A DNA stretch of 21,690 nt from an uncultured Ruminococcus sp. (GTDB lineage Bacteria; Bacillota; Clostridia; Lachnospirales; Lachnospiraceae): positions 1 through 21,690 of the forward strand of contig UQVC01000036.1 in NCBI GenBank assembly GCA_900544395.1, written 5' to 3'. How positions within the stretch are numbered: the stretch's first letter is position 1; each line of letters starts with the position of its first letter. Under the pieces are notes generated by a model. It was not told where the DNA came from. It did not search any database and saw only the letters and a program-made list of their open reading frames with translations. Shown in pieces: positions 6,160 to 13,649 of this stretch. Made by a program: the position numbers and the translations under genes.

Positions 6160-6852
6160 ATGATCGGAATTATTGGAGCAATGGAAGAGGAAGTACAGGC
6201 ATTGAGACATGCCATGAAGATTCAGGAAGAACAAGAAATCGCCTCTATGATCTTTCATAAAGGAGTATTATATGGAAAAGAAGCAGTTGTTGTGCGAAGC
6301 GGGATTGGAAAAGTCAATGCTGCGATCTGTACACAGATTTTAGCAGATCATTTTGACGTGGATCTGGTGATCAATACAGGGATTGCAGGGTCTTTGGATG
6401 CAGCTATCGATATTGGGGATATGGTGATCTCTACCGATGCAGTGCAGCATGATATGGATACCAGTATTTTCGGAGATCCGATTGGACAGATCCCACGCAT
6501 GGATACTTTTTCATTTCCGGCAGATGCAGGGCTTGTAGAAAAGGCAGTCCGTGCAAATGAGGAGGCAAATCCGGATATCCATACGTTTACAGGACGGATC
6601 GCCAGCGGGGATCAGTTTATCTCGTCCCAAGAAGTTAAGGAGCGGATCGTCACACTTTTTGGTGCCAGATGCACCGAAATGGAAGGAGCAGCCATTGCAC
6701 ATGGCGCTTATCTGAATCGGATTCCGTGTGTGATCGTGCGTGCGATTTCTGATAAGGCAGATAACAGTGCTTCTGTGGACTATCCTACATTTGAGAAAAA
6801 GGCGATCGAACATTCCATTCGACTTTTGGAGAAATTACTGCCGGAATTATAA
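6160..6852 (+). CDS. mtnN: 5'-methylthioadenosine/S-adenosylhomocysteine nucleosidase
   Basis: Cleaves MTA and SAH to adenine plus the thio-ribose sugar, recycling by-products of SAM use. 230 residues, matching E. coli MtnN (232). The N-terminus MIGIIGAMEEEV holds the catalytic Glu (E11, equivalent to E12 of E. coli). The substrate-binding Met-Glu is in CTEMEGAAIAH (M174, E175), and the general-acid Asp is D198 in VRAISDKAD. 'NTGIAGSLD' is the phosphorylase-fold glycine turn. Start ATG 6160, with GAAGGAGA a few bases before. The lipoprotein gene follows after 26 nt and may be co-transcribed. Confidence 0.95.
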   Translation: MIGIIGAMEEEVQALRHAMKIQEEQEIASMIFHKGVLYGKEAVVVRSGIGKVNAAICTQILADHFDVDLVINTGIAGSLDAAIDIGDMVISTDAVQHDMDTSIFGDPIGQIPRMDTFSFPADAGLVEKAVRANEEANPDIHTFTGRIASGDQFISSQEVKERIVTLFGARCTEMEGAAIAHGAYLNRIPCVIVRAISDKADNSASVDYPTFEKKAIEHSIRLLEKLLPEL

Positions 6853-6878
6853 AAGGAGCGGCAGAAAGGAGCACAAGA

Positions 6879-7334
6879 TTGAAAATGAAAAAAATAATGA
6901 AGAAAATTGGAATCGGAATGAGTATTGCAGTGATGGCAGCAGTGTGTCTGGCGGGATGCGGATCTTCCAGTATCAAGGATTCGAAGGCTGGCGAAGTGAT
7001 GAAAGGTCTTCCGGAAGGATTTGAGGAAGAAACAATCAAAGAGCAGGCGATGGAAGATATCAAACTGGCACAGTCAAATGATTACGAAAGTTGGAAATCA
7101 CGGTTTTCACCGGAATTTCAAGAGAATCTGACAGAAGATAACTACCAGTCATATATCGAACACATTGAAAAACAGGGAGAATTCAAGGGATTTGGAAAAT
7201 GCTCCTATCTGGGACAAATTAAAGATGAAAAAAAGTACGCTGGAGTGATCATTGTGGTAAAATATGAAGAAGGCAATGTAAAATACAGTGTAGCATATGA
7301 TGAAAATATGAATCTCATCAGTTTTACAATGTAG
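6879..7334 (+). CDS. DUF3887-type lipoprotein
   Basis: A 151-residue exported lipoprotein. A basic start (MKMKKIMKK), hydrophobic stretch and lipobox LAGC with the acylated Cys at residue 27 are clear, so the mature protein is anchored to the outer face of the membrane. The mature part (about 48-151) reads as a DUF3887-like domain: helices with 'W-SRFSPEFQENLTEDNYQSY', then strands including 'YAGVIIVVKYEEGNVKYSVAYDENMNLISF'. Function is unknown in this family. The start is the TTG at 6879, because AAGGAG (6866-6871) is 7 nt away; ATG 6885, 13 nt away, is the alternative and removes two residues. No signal links it functionally to mtnN. Confidence 0.82.
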   Translation: MKMKKIMKKIGIGMSIAVMAAVCLAGCGSSSIKDSKAGEVMKGLPEGFEEETIKEQAMEDIKLAQSNDYESWKSRFSPEFQENLTEDNYQSYIEHIEKQGEFKGFGKCSYLGQIKDEKKYAGVIIVVKYEEGNVKYSVAYDENMNLISFTM

Positions 7335-7376
7335 CAGACAGGCTGAAAAGAAAAAATCAAAAAGGAGAGAGGAACA

Positions 7377-7679
7377 ATGGTACATCATATTGTAATGTGG
7401 AAATTCAGACCAGAAGTAGAAGAGGCAGATAAAGCAAGACGAAAAGCGGAGATGGAAAAAAATCTAAGCAGTCTGGTGGGAAAAATTCCGGGACTCCTCA
7501 GTGCATCTTTTGTGAAGGAGCCGCTTGCGTCTAGTACTCATGATATGGCGCTTGTGACAACATTTGACAAGGCAGAGGATATCAGTGCCTATTCTGTTCA
7601 TCCAGAACATGTCAAAGTGGCAGACACCTATGTACGTCCATTTGTGACAGAGAGGGCATGTCTGGATTATCAGGATTAA
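7377..7679 (+). CDS. Dabb (stress-responsive A/B barrel) family protein
   Basis: A 100-residue dimeric alpha/beta-barrel type protein. The N-terminus MVHHIVMWKFRPEV is the hallmark first strand of Dabb proteins; 'KIPGLLSASFVKEP' and 'DMALVTTFDKAEDISAYSVHPEHVKVADTYVRPFV' follow in the family order, with the His of HPEH conserved. Members range from uncharacterised stress proteins to polyketide cyclases; no partner gene indicates which applies. AAAGGAGAGAGG lies directly upstream. It is separated from the lipoprotein by 42 nt and ends at a strong terminator. Confidence 0.88.
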   Translation: MVHHIVMWKFRPEVEEADKARRKAEMEKNLSSLVGKIPGLLSASFVKEPLASSTHDMALVTTFDKAEDISAYSVHPEHVKVADTYVRPFVTERACLDYQD

Positions 7680-7682
7680 AAG

Positions 7683-7717
7683 AAAAGTATCGGAGCATTT
7701 GCCCCGGTACTTTTTTT
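7683..7717 (+). terminator. Rho-independent terminator after the Dabb gene
   Basis: An 11-bp stem (7683-7693 with 7704-7714, one G-T pair) and a T-run through 7717. On the other strand the A-rich left arm gives some T residues, so it may also help end the HAD transcript. Confidence 0.85.
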
Positions 7718-7727
7718 CTGTTTATAT

Positions 7728-8354
7728 TTATAGAAGAATCTCGTTTAACTCAGAAAACTCTGAAATTTTGTGAGCGTATGCTTTGGGAGAGCCGAAACCG
7801 TATCCGGCAAATACAAATGGGATCCCGGCAAACGCGCAGGCATCGGCATCTCCCTGTGTATCTCCTACATAGAGGGCATCGGTGATCTGGCACCGTTCCA
7901 TCAGCAGACGGATATTTTCTCCTTTAGAGAGTCCGGTGTTTCCAAAACATTCAAAATCTGTGATGGCATCGGTCAGCCCGCTTTTTTGCAGGAAAAGTTC
8001 AATGTACCCTGTTTGACAGTTGGAAACGATACAAACAGGGTGTTTTTGGGAAAGAGAGAGGATCGTTTCTTTTACTTGTGGGAACAAAAGGCATTCGGTC
8101 GTATTTTCCAGATAGAATTCTTCGTAATCGCAGCAGGTCTCCATTACCAGAGTACGCTGACTTTCTGACAATTCTGGAAAAAGGCTGGCGGCGATCTCAT
8201 CCATAGGTTTCCCAAATTCCTGTTTCAGGCGGTCGGCAGTAATGGGGAGTTGTAAAGGAATCTGCAGTTCGCTGGCGGCATGCATCCAGGCGTCTGCAAC
8301 CACTTGGGTGGTATCCCAGAGAGTTCCGTCTACATCAAGTATGATTGCTTTCAT
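7728..8354 (-). CDS. HAD superfamily hydrolase (phosphoglycolate phosphatase/beta-PGM-like)
   Basis: A 208-residue cytoplasmic phosphatase-like protein. Motif I is ILDVDGTLWDT (nucleophile D7, acid/base D9). The cap region (about 15-85) is alpha-helical as in subclass I HADs. Motif II is CIVSNCQ, with the Ser; the Lys of motif III is probably in 'GLSKGENIRLL'; motif IV is VGDTQGDADA with the metal-binding Asp pair. Such enzymes dephosphorylate small phosphometabolites; the substrate cannot be read from sequence. Start ATG 8354, with AGGAGG (8364-8369, minus strand) 9 nt upstream; a TTG one codon earlier is less likely. Confidence 0.88.
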   Translation of the reverse strand: MKAIILDVDGTLWDTTQVVADAWMHAASELQIPLQLPITADRLKQEFGKPMDEIAASLFPELSESQRTLVMETCCDYEEFYLENTTECLLFPQVKETILSLSQKHPVCIVSNCQTGYIELFLQKSGLTDAITDFECFGNTGLSKGENIRLLMERCQITDALYVGDTQGDADACAFAGIPFVFAGYGFGSPKAYAHKISEFSELNEILL

Positions 8355-8414
8355 CAATAAATTTCCTCCTAAAATTCGTTTTTATGGATCGATCTGACAG
8401 ATGATTTCTAAAAC

Positions 8415-8443
8415 AGTATACCACAGAAACTGAAAAAAGGAAA
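8415..8443 (-). promoter_or_regulatory. Extended -10 promoter for the HAD gene
   Basis: On the minus strand TGGTATACT (8415-8423) combines TG-N with TATACT. The -35 position (8438-8443) reads TTTCCT, which is weak, as expected with an extended -10. Confidence 0.5.
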
Positions 8444-8444
8444 A

Positions 8445-8470
8445 GGAACATGGAAGAGGAACATGGAAGA
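8445..8470. repeat. Perfect 13-bp tandem duplication at the acetyltransferase promoter
   Basis: GGAACATGGAAGA occurs at 8445-8457 and again, with no gap, at 8458-8470. The second copy supplies the bases at the -35 position of the rightward promoter. Confidence 0.9.
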
Positions 8471-8492
8471 GACTGGAGATCTATGGTATAAT
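8464..8492 (+). promoter_or_regulatory. Extended -10 promoter for the acetyltransferase gene
   Basis: TGGTATAAT (8484-8492) is a TG-N extended -10 with perfect TATAAT. The -35 position reads TGGAAG (8464-8469, 17-nt spacing) and is poor. The layout mirrors the divergent HAD promoter. Confidence 0.65.
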
Positions 8493-8531
8493 AAATTCGT
8501 TTTGACAAATAAAAAGAAAGAGGATGACACA

Positions 8532-9074
8532 ATGATTCGATTTGCAAAAGAAGCAGATGCAAAAGCGCTGCTTTCTATTTATCAACACTATATTGATACA
8601 GAGATTACTTTTGAATATGTACTGCCATCAGAACGGGAGTTTCAGGAACGGATCCGGGAGGTGTCCAAAGAGTATCCTTATCTGGTTCACGAAGAAGAAG
8701 GAAGTATTTTAGGATATGCTTATGCCCATCGGCATCTGGAGCGGGCAGCGTACCAGTGGAATGTAGAACTGACCGTATATCTGCATCCCAATGCAGTGTC
8801 CCGGGGGATTGGCCGCGAATTGTATGAAAGGCTGCTTGGAATCTTAAAGGAGCAGGGAATCTGCAATGCCTACAGTCTGATCACCCGGCCAAATGAAAAA
8901 AGTGAAAAACTGCATGAAGCGATGGGATTTACTTTGCTGGGTGTTTTGAAAAATACAGGATATAAAAATGGAAAATGGAGAGATGTAAGCTGGTATGAAA
9001 AACAATTGAATCCGTATGCAGAAAATCCCGTTCCATTTACAAAGATCTCAGATCTTTATGAAATTTCCAGATGA
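8532..9074 (+). CDS. GNAT acetyltransferase, phosphinothricin acetyltransferase-like
   Basis: A 180-residue N-acetyltransferase. It begins with the typical MIRFAKEADAKALLSIYQHYI, shows 'ILGYAYAHRHLERAAYQW', and contains the acetyl-CoA pyrophosphate loop SRGIGRELYERLL (RGIG at 91-94), then 'LITRPNEKSEKLHEAMGFTLLG' with the common N-S/E-K-LHE-GF pattern of the Pat/Bar subgroup. Such enzymes acetylate small amines or amino acid analogues; the native substrate is not evident. ATG 8532 is preceded by AGAGGA; an in-frame ATG at 8463 lies in the promoter and is rejected. The gene appears monocistronic. Confidence 0.88.
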   Translation: MIRFAKEADAKALLSIYQHYIDTEITFEYVLPSEREFQERIREVSKEYPYLVHEEEGSILGYAYAHRHLERAAYQWNVELTVYLHPNAVSRGIGRELYERLLGILKEQGICNAYSLITRPNEKSEKLHEAMGFTLLGVLKNTGYKNGKWRDVSWYEKQLNPYAENPVPFTKISDLYEISR

Positions 9075-9222
9075 AACGGTAAGAGAAGAAAAGGAACAGA
9101 TCGCCATGAATTAGAAGCTGAAGATTGGAAAATGTGCAATAAAAAGTAATATAAATATGCAGAAAAACATATAAATTAAACAACAATAGTAAAGAAAGTG
9201 TTAAATTTTTGTAAAAAATAAA

Positions 9223-9251
9223 TTGACACCCGGAGATCTATGACGTATAGT
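9223..9251 (+). promoter_or_regulatory. Sigma-A promoter of the purine permease gene
   Basis: TTGACA (9223-9228), a 17-nt spacer, TATAGT (9246-9251). The leader to ATG 9306 is only about 50 nt and ends with AAGGAGGG. The upstream part of the gap (9075-9222) is AT-rich with no gene that I can see. Confidence 0.8.
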
Positions 9252-9305
9252 TTATTTGTATACATAATGCTGTGTCAAAATCAAACACCATAAGGAGGGA
9301 AATTT

Positions 9306-10709
9306 ATGAATCTTGACAAACTATTTCACTTGAAAGAAAACAACACCAATGTAAAAACCGAGATTCTTGCCGGTGTTACGACCTTCATGACTATGGCCTA
9401 TATTCTGGCAGTGAATCCGAACATTCTGGCAGAAGCCGGAATGGATCATGGAGCAGTCTTTACGGCGACCGCATTGGCAGCGTTTATCGGAACTTTGTGC
9501 ATGGCTTTGTTTGCAAACTATCCATTCGCACTGGCACCCGGAATGGGACTGAATGCTTATTTCGCATACACGGTCGTTCTGGGAATGGGATACTCCTGGC
9601 AGGTTGCACTGACAGCAGTACTGGTAGAAGGAATTCTATTTATTGTATTGTCTTTATTTAACGTACGGGAAGCTATTTTTAATGCCATTCCATTTAATTT
9701 GAAAAAGGCGGTGTCCGTCGGAATTGGTCTCTTTATTGCATTCATTGGATTGCAGAATGCGAAGATTGTGATCGGAGGCTCTACACTGCTTGGGCTGTTT
9801 ACATTGGATGGCTACAACAGCAATCTGGCAGCGGCAGCAGGCGGGAAAGATTTTGTTGCAGCAAGTATGAGTGATGTGGGGATCACAGTGATGCTTGCGA
9901 TCATCGGAATTATCATTACCGGAATCCTGGTCGTAAAAAATGTAAAAGGAAATATTTTATGGGGAATTCTGATCACATGGCTGCTTGGAATCATCTGTCA
10001 GTTTGCAGGATTTTATGTACCGAATCCGGAACTTGGTTTCTATTCTTTACTTCCGGATTTCAGCAATGGAATCAGCATTCCGAGTTTGTCTCCTATTTTT
10101 GCAAAATTCAGTTTGGACGGAGTTCCGATCCTGGAATTTGTGGTGATCGTATTTGCATTCCTGTTTGTGGATCTGTTTGATACACTGGGAACTCTGATCG
10201 GAGTTTCTGCCAAAGCAGATATGCTGGATAAAGACGGAAAGCTTCCTCGCATCAAGGGTGCGCTTCTTGCAGATGCAGTAGCAACAACCGCAGGGGCAGT
10301 ACTTGGAACTTCTACAACCACAACATTTGTAGAGAGTTCTTCTGGTGTTGCAGAAGGCGGACGTACCGGATTGACAGCAGTGACAACCGCTGTTTTGTTT
10401 GGTCTGGCATTGTTACTATCCCCGATCTTCCTTGCAATTCCTTCTTTTGCCACAGCGCCGGCTCTGGTAGTTGTAGGATTTTATATGTTAAGTGCAGTGA
10501 CCGATATCAACTTTGCAGATGCAGCAGAGGGAATCCCGGCATTTATCTGTATTGCAGCAATGCCGTTCTTCTACAGCATTTCGGAAGGTATTTCTATGGG
10601 AGTTCTTTCCTATGTATTTTTAAATGTATTGACTGGAAAGGCAAAGAAAGTCAGCCCGGTTATGTATGTACTGGCAGTGTTATTTATTCTAAAATATATT
10701 TTGATTTAG
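9306..10709 (+). CDS. NCS2/AzgA-family purine base permease (PbuG-like)
   Basis: A 467-residue, multi-TM proton-coupled importer of adenine, guanine or hypoxanthine. Family hallmarks: 'LAGVTTFMTMAYILAVNP' (about 22-39), 'ALAPGMGLNAYFAYTVV', 'AVSVGIGLFIAFIGLQNA', 'LFVDLFDTLGTLIGVS' and the signature 'TFVESSSGVAEGGRTGL' (about 342-358). Length and motifs fit the AzgA/PbuG branch rather than the UraA/xanthine branch. RBS AAGGAGGG precedes ATG 9306. No purine riboswitch is visible in the short leader. It ends at a bidirectional terminator and is transcribed alone. Confidence 0.93.
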   Translation: MNLDKLFHLKENNTNVKTEILAGVTTFMTMAYILAVNPNILAEAGMDHGAVFTATALAAFIGTLCMALFANYPFALAPGMGLNAYFAYTVVLGMGYSWQVALTAVLVEGILFIVLSLFNVREAIFNAIPFNLKKAVSVGIGLFIAFIGLQNAKIVIGGSTLLGLFTLDGYNSNLAAAAGGKDFVAASMSDVGITVMLAIIGIIITGILVVKNVKGNILWGILITWLLGIICQFAGFYVPNPELGFYSLLPDFSNGISIPSLSPIFAKFSLDGVPILEFVVIVFAFLFVDLFDTLGTLIGVSAKADMLDKDGKLPRIKGALLADAVATTAGAVLGTSTTTTFVESSSGVAEGGRTGLTAVTTAVLFGLALLLSPIFLAIPSFATAPALVVVGFYMLSAVTDINFADAAEGIPAFICIAAMPFFYSISEGISMGVLSYVFLNVLTGKAKKVSPVMYVLAVLFILKYILI

Positions 10710-10740
10710 CGCAAAACAGCATTATGGAAAACAACGGAAC

Positions 10741-10775
10741 AAAAACCCCTGGAACGCAAAATTCCGGGGGTTTTT
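10741..10775. terminator. Bidirectional terminator between the permease and the 10788 gene
   Basis: A 14-bp stem (10741-10754 with 10762-10775, one G-T pair), 7-nt loop, AAAAA at the left and TTTTT at the right, so both convergent transcripts can end here. Confidence 0.92.
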
Positions 10776-10787
10776 GATATCAGGATT

Positions 10788-11141
10788 CTATTTTCGGATC
10801 ATGTAGTAAGTCTGCCCATTTTCGTGACATTCACGGATCAAATGCTGGCGGAGCATGTAAGGAAGCAGAGAGTCCAAAAAAGCAGAAGGATCCGTGACTT
10901 GGATCCGTTCTTTGGAAAATGGCTGGCTTGCAGTCAATCCCTGTACGACCTCTTTTAGTTCTGTTTTGGTCATCTTTTGATGCTTTCTGAGCGCCTTTTT
11001 GATCCGGGAAACTCCTTTCGAGGAAAGCAGATTGGAAAGATCCTGCTGCTGGCGCTGGCTTCTCCAGAGTCCCCATCCATAAATCAAGGCAGTTGCACCC
11101 GCAAATAATAGAACAAACGGAATATATTGGAGAAAGGACAT
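10788..11141 (-). CDS. Small single-TM anchored protein with a probable winged-helix tail, function unknown
   Basis: A 117-residue protein. One N-terminal membrane segment (about 6-25, IPFVLLFAGATALIYGWGLW) is followed by a basic, helical cytoplasmic part (SKGVSRIKKALRKHQKMTKTELKEVVQGL) and a region 'FLDSLLPYMLRQHLIRECHENGQTYYMIRK'. The order helix, helix, helix, then a beta-like hairpin (HLIRE...TYYMI) suggests a winged-helix-like fold; this is inference. I do not recognise a family. RBS AAGGAGGG lies within the end of the upstream PqqD-like gene, whose TAA is separated from this ATG by one base, so translation is likely coupled. Confidence 0.75.
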   Translation of the reverse strand: MSFLQYIPFVLLFAGATALIYGWGLWRSQRQQQDLSNLLSSKGVSRIKKALRKHQKMTKTELKEVVQGLTASQPFSKERIQVTDPSAFLDSLLPYMLRQHLIRECHENGQTYYMIRK

Positions 11142-11142
11142 G

Positions 11143-11499
11143 TTAATATCCCTCCTTTAGCGTGACAAGATGGTGGTCTTTTAAAATCTCCAGAAACTTG
11201 ATCAGCCTGGCCAGTGGTTGTTCCATTTTGGGAAACTGTGTCTGCAGTTCTAAAGAGAGCTGGTGTACCGTTTTTTTGTCATTGATCGCCAGCCAGATAA
11301 AACTGCCGTAAGCATCCAGCTTGATCTCACTAACTTTCGGACGTTTGAAAAAGCGCTGTGCAATTTTGTGATAAAAGCCTTTCCATTCGATCATCACAGT
11401 GACTTGCTTTTTGTCATCGGCTTCGAATTCGGTTTCCGGGTTTCTTACTACGATAAAGTCCATATAATTTTGTGTGGATAATTTCTTCTTTCCTGCCAT
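11143..11499 (-). CDS. PqqD-like (peptide-modification chaperone fold) protein
   Basis: A 118-residue protein. The C-terminal part (about 55-118) fits the PqqD fold: 'LDAYGSFIWLAINDKKTVHQLSLELQ', then 'LARLIKFLEILKDHHLVTL'. In RiPP clusters, PqqD-type domains bind leader peptides for radical-SAM or other modifying enzymes. Here no radical-SAM gene or precursor peptide is adjacent, so that role is unproven. The N-terminal half (FIVVRNPETEFEADDKKQVTVMIEWKG...) adds strands outside the minimal domain. Start ATG 11499, with AAAGGAGA just upstream; a longer frame to 11631 would overlap the transporter gene and is rejected. It follows the OPT transporter on the same strand and is coupled to the 10788 gene. 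Confidence 0.78.
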   Translation of the reverse strand: MAGKKKLSTQNYMDFIVVRNPETEFEADDKKQVTVMIEWKGFYHKIAQRFFKRPKVSEIKLDAYGSFIWLAINDKKTVHQLSLELQTQFPKMEQPLARLIKFLEILKDHHLVTLKEGY

Positions 11500-11537
11500 A
11501 TCTTCTCCTTTGTTATCATAAAAATAAGCAAGAAGTA

Positions 11538-11560
11538 CAGCCTGCCGATCTGGCAGGCTG
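11538..11560 (-). other. Intergenic hairpin between the transporter and PqqD-like genes
   Basis: CAGCCTGCC/GGCAGGCTG, a perfect 9-bp GC-rich stem with a 5-nt loop. On the minus strand it is followed by TACTTCTTGC and TTATTTTT, an interrupted T-run. It may be a leaky terminator or a 3'-stabilising hairpin that lowers expression of the two small genes relative to the transporter. Confidence 0.6.
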
Positions 11561-11600
11561 CAGCTTGATTTTTCTGCTGTTTCAGTGAATGGAATCAATA

Positions 11601-13499
11601 TTATTCGCTTTTCTTTCCGCCTTTGATACATACTCTTGTGAGGTATAACAAAAGCAAAATAAATACAATTAAACTTCCGATCTCTCCGATTGAGAATACT
11701 TTGGAAAGATCGATAACTTCATCTAATTTTGCAACGGCAAAAGCTGCTAGGATGACACCCATCAGTCCTTCACCGGCAATCAGACCTGATGTAAAGAGAA
11801 TACCGTGATCCACAGAGGCTTTTTTCTCTTTTTCAGAAACTTTTCGTTTTTCCATAAACATACGGACAATTCCACCAGCCATAATTCCGGCATTTAAACT
11901 GAATGGAAGGTACATACCAACTGCAAATGGCATAACCGGTACTTTTAAGATTTCCATTACGATTGCAACACAAACACCGATCAAAATCAAAGACCATGGG
12001 AGTTCCGCGTTCATAATACCTTCTACCAACATTTTCATCATGGTAGCCTGCGGAGCAGGAATTGCTTTAGAACCGTATCCCCATGCATGGTCTAAGAGCT
12101 GAAGTACGAATCCGATGGCAGCTGCTGAGGCAATAACACCGATCATCTCTCCGATCTGCTGTTTTTTTGGAGTCGCACCCACGATAAATCCGGTTTTCAG
12201 ATCCTGAGAGCAGTCTCCGGCAATGGCTGCGATCACACAGATGATACCGCCGATAGCGATGGCACCTGTCATACCTTCCACACCGGTTGTTCCGGTTGCT
12301 TTTAAGAGCAGAGTTGCGATCAAAAGAGTTGCGATCGCCATACCGGATACCGGGTTGTTCGAAGAACCGATCAAACCTACCATACGGGAGGAAACAGTTG
12401 CAAAAAAGAATCCAAATACGATTACGATCAGCGCACCCAATGGATTAACTGGGAACGCTGGTACAAGCCAGATCGCAACTCCGATCGCAAGGACCATTAC
12501 GATCAGAAACGGCATCGGAAGATCCTGCTGGGTACGGAGTGTATTCGCTGAAGCATTCTTTTTATTCATGCTCTGCATGGCCTGCTTGAATGTCTTCACG
12601 ATCAGTGGAAGACTCTTAATCAGACTGATCACACCTCCGGTTGCAACAGCACCAGCGCCGATATATTTGATATAAGTACCCCATAAATCAGAAGGTGCCA
12701 TAGCAGCAATTGGATCAGATCCAGGAAAAATTGCCTGTGCATCTGCACCAAACAGTGCAATCGCTGGCATCAGGACAAACCAGCTCAATGTACTTCCGGC
12801 CAGCATATAGCTGGAAATCTTCGGACCACAGATGTAACCGACACCGGCCAGAGCTGGGAGGACCTGGATTCCGACAGAGGAACCGGCGTATGCCTTGATA
12901 TCATACCCAATCTCACTTGGGAAGATCTTTAATCCGTCTGCAATAAATTTGTAAACGGCAGCAATTCCAAGACCAGAGAAGACAGTACCAGCCTTGCTTC
13001 CGCCTTCTTCTCCGGCGAGAAGAACTTCTGCACATGCAGTCCCTTCTGGGAACGGAAGTGTACCGTGTTCTTCTACGATCAGTGCCTGACGCAGTGGAAC
13101 CATGAATGCTACACCAAGAAGACCGCCCACTAAAGCGACAAGAAAGATCGTAATCATGCTCGGAGAATCAATGGTTCCTTCTTTTGCCCACAAAAAGAGG
13201 GCTGGAAGTGTAAAGATTGCTCCGGCTGCAACAGATTCACCGGCAGAACCGATGGTCTGAACCAGGTTATTTTCCAGAATGGAGTCTCTGCGCAGGATAA
13301 CACGGATGATTCCCATGGAGATCACCGCTGCAGGAATAGAAGCGGAGATCGTCATACCTACACGAAGTCCCAGATATGCATTCGCCGCGCCAAAAACAAT
13401 AGCCAGCAGAATACCAATCAGGAGAGAGGTTACCGTGAATTCCGGAACCACACGATCGGCCGGAATATACGGCTTAAAATCATTTTTATTATTTGACAT
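11601..13499 (-). CDS. OPT family oligopeptide transporter
   Basis: A 632-residue membrane protein with about 14-16 TM segments. Characteristic sequence begins at 'FTVTSLLIGILLAIVFGAANAYLGLRVGMTISASIPAAVISM' (about 20-60). The conserved pattern 'LPFPEGTACAEVLLAGEEGG' (about 150-170) is typical of bacterial OPT proteins. OPT members import oligopeptides or, in some branches, metal chelates, with protons. Start ATG 13499, preceded by AAGGAAGG; a frame back to 13544 is longer but lacks a site. The upstream gene pepD encodes an intracellular dipeptidase, consistent with peptide nutrition. A long dyad overlaps the promoter. Confidence 0.92.
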   Translation of the reverse strand: MSNNKNDFKPYIPADRVVPEFTVTSLLIGILLAIVFGAANAYLGLRVGMTISASIPAAVISMGIIRVILRRDSILENNLVQTIGSAGESVAAGAIFTLPALFLWAKEGTIDSPSMITIFLVALVGGLLGVAFMVPLRQALIVEEHGTLPFPEGTACAEVLLAGEEGGSKAGTVFSGLGIAAVYKFIADGLKIFPSEIGYDIKAYAGSSVGIQVLPALAGVGYICGPKISSYMLAGSTLSWFVLMPAIALFGADAQAIFPGSDPIAAMAPSDLWGTYIKYIGAGAVATGGVISLIKSLPLIVKTFKQAMQSMNKKNASANTLRTQQDLPMPFLIVMVLAIGVAIWLVPAFPVNPLGALIVIVFGFFFATVSSRMVGLIGSSNNPVSGMAIATLLIATLLLKATGTTGVEGMTGAIAIGGIICVIAAIAGDCSQDLKTGFIVGATPKKQQIGEMIGVIASAAAIGFVLQLLDHAWGYGSKAIPAPQATMMKMLVEGIMNAELPWSLILIGVCVAIVMEILKVPVMPFAVGMYLPFSLNAGIMAGGIVRMFMEKRKVSEKEKKASVDHGILFTSGLIAGEGLMGVILAAFAVAKLDEVIDLSKVFSIGEIGSLIVFILLLLYLTRVCIKGGKKSE

Positions 13500-13570
13500 G
13501 TAAAAAATTTCCTTCCTTTTCTCAAATTCTCTTTCCCAATTCATCTGAAATTACAGCAAAATAATTTATA

Positions 13571-13614
13571 TTATAACATCCTCACACTCTGTAAAGAATG
13601 TGAGAATGTTGTAA
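13571..13614 (-). promoter_or_regulatory. Promoter of the OPT transporter with overlapping long dyad
   Basis: A TATAAT -10 lies on the minus strand at 13570-13575. A dyad with arms 13571-13586 and 13599-13614 (16 bp, two mismatches, 12-nt centre) covers the -10 and the expected -35 region. The inner half-sites are CTCACA and TGTGAG. The hairpin could also act as a terminator for pepD, but only AT-rich, not T-only, sequence follows it. Confidence 0.6.
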
Positions 13615-13649
13615 TACCTAAAAAATAAGAAATAGTCAAACGATGCAGA

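Noticed and set aside
9252..9305. Possible purine riboswitch before the NCS2 permease
   Set aside because: The leader is only about 50 nt, lacks the conserved three-way-junction bases of the purine aptamer, and shows no terminator alternative.
12223..12675. 150-codon plus-strand frame opposite the OPT gene
   Set aside because: Composition (Ala, Ile, Pro, Thr rich) is what antisense of TM-coding DNA gives; no start signal.
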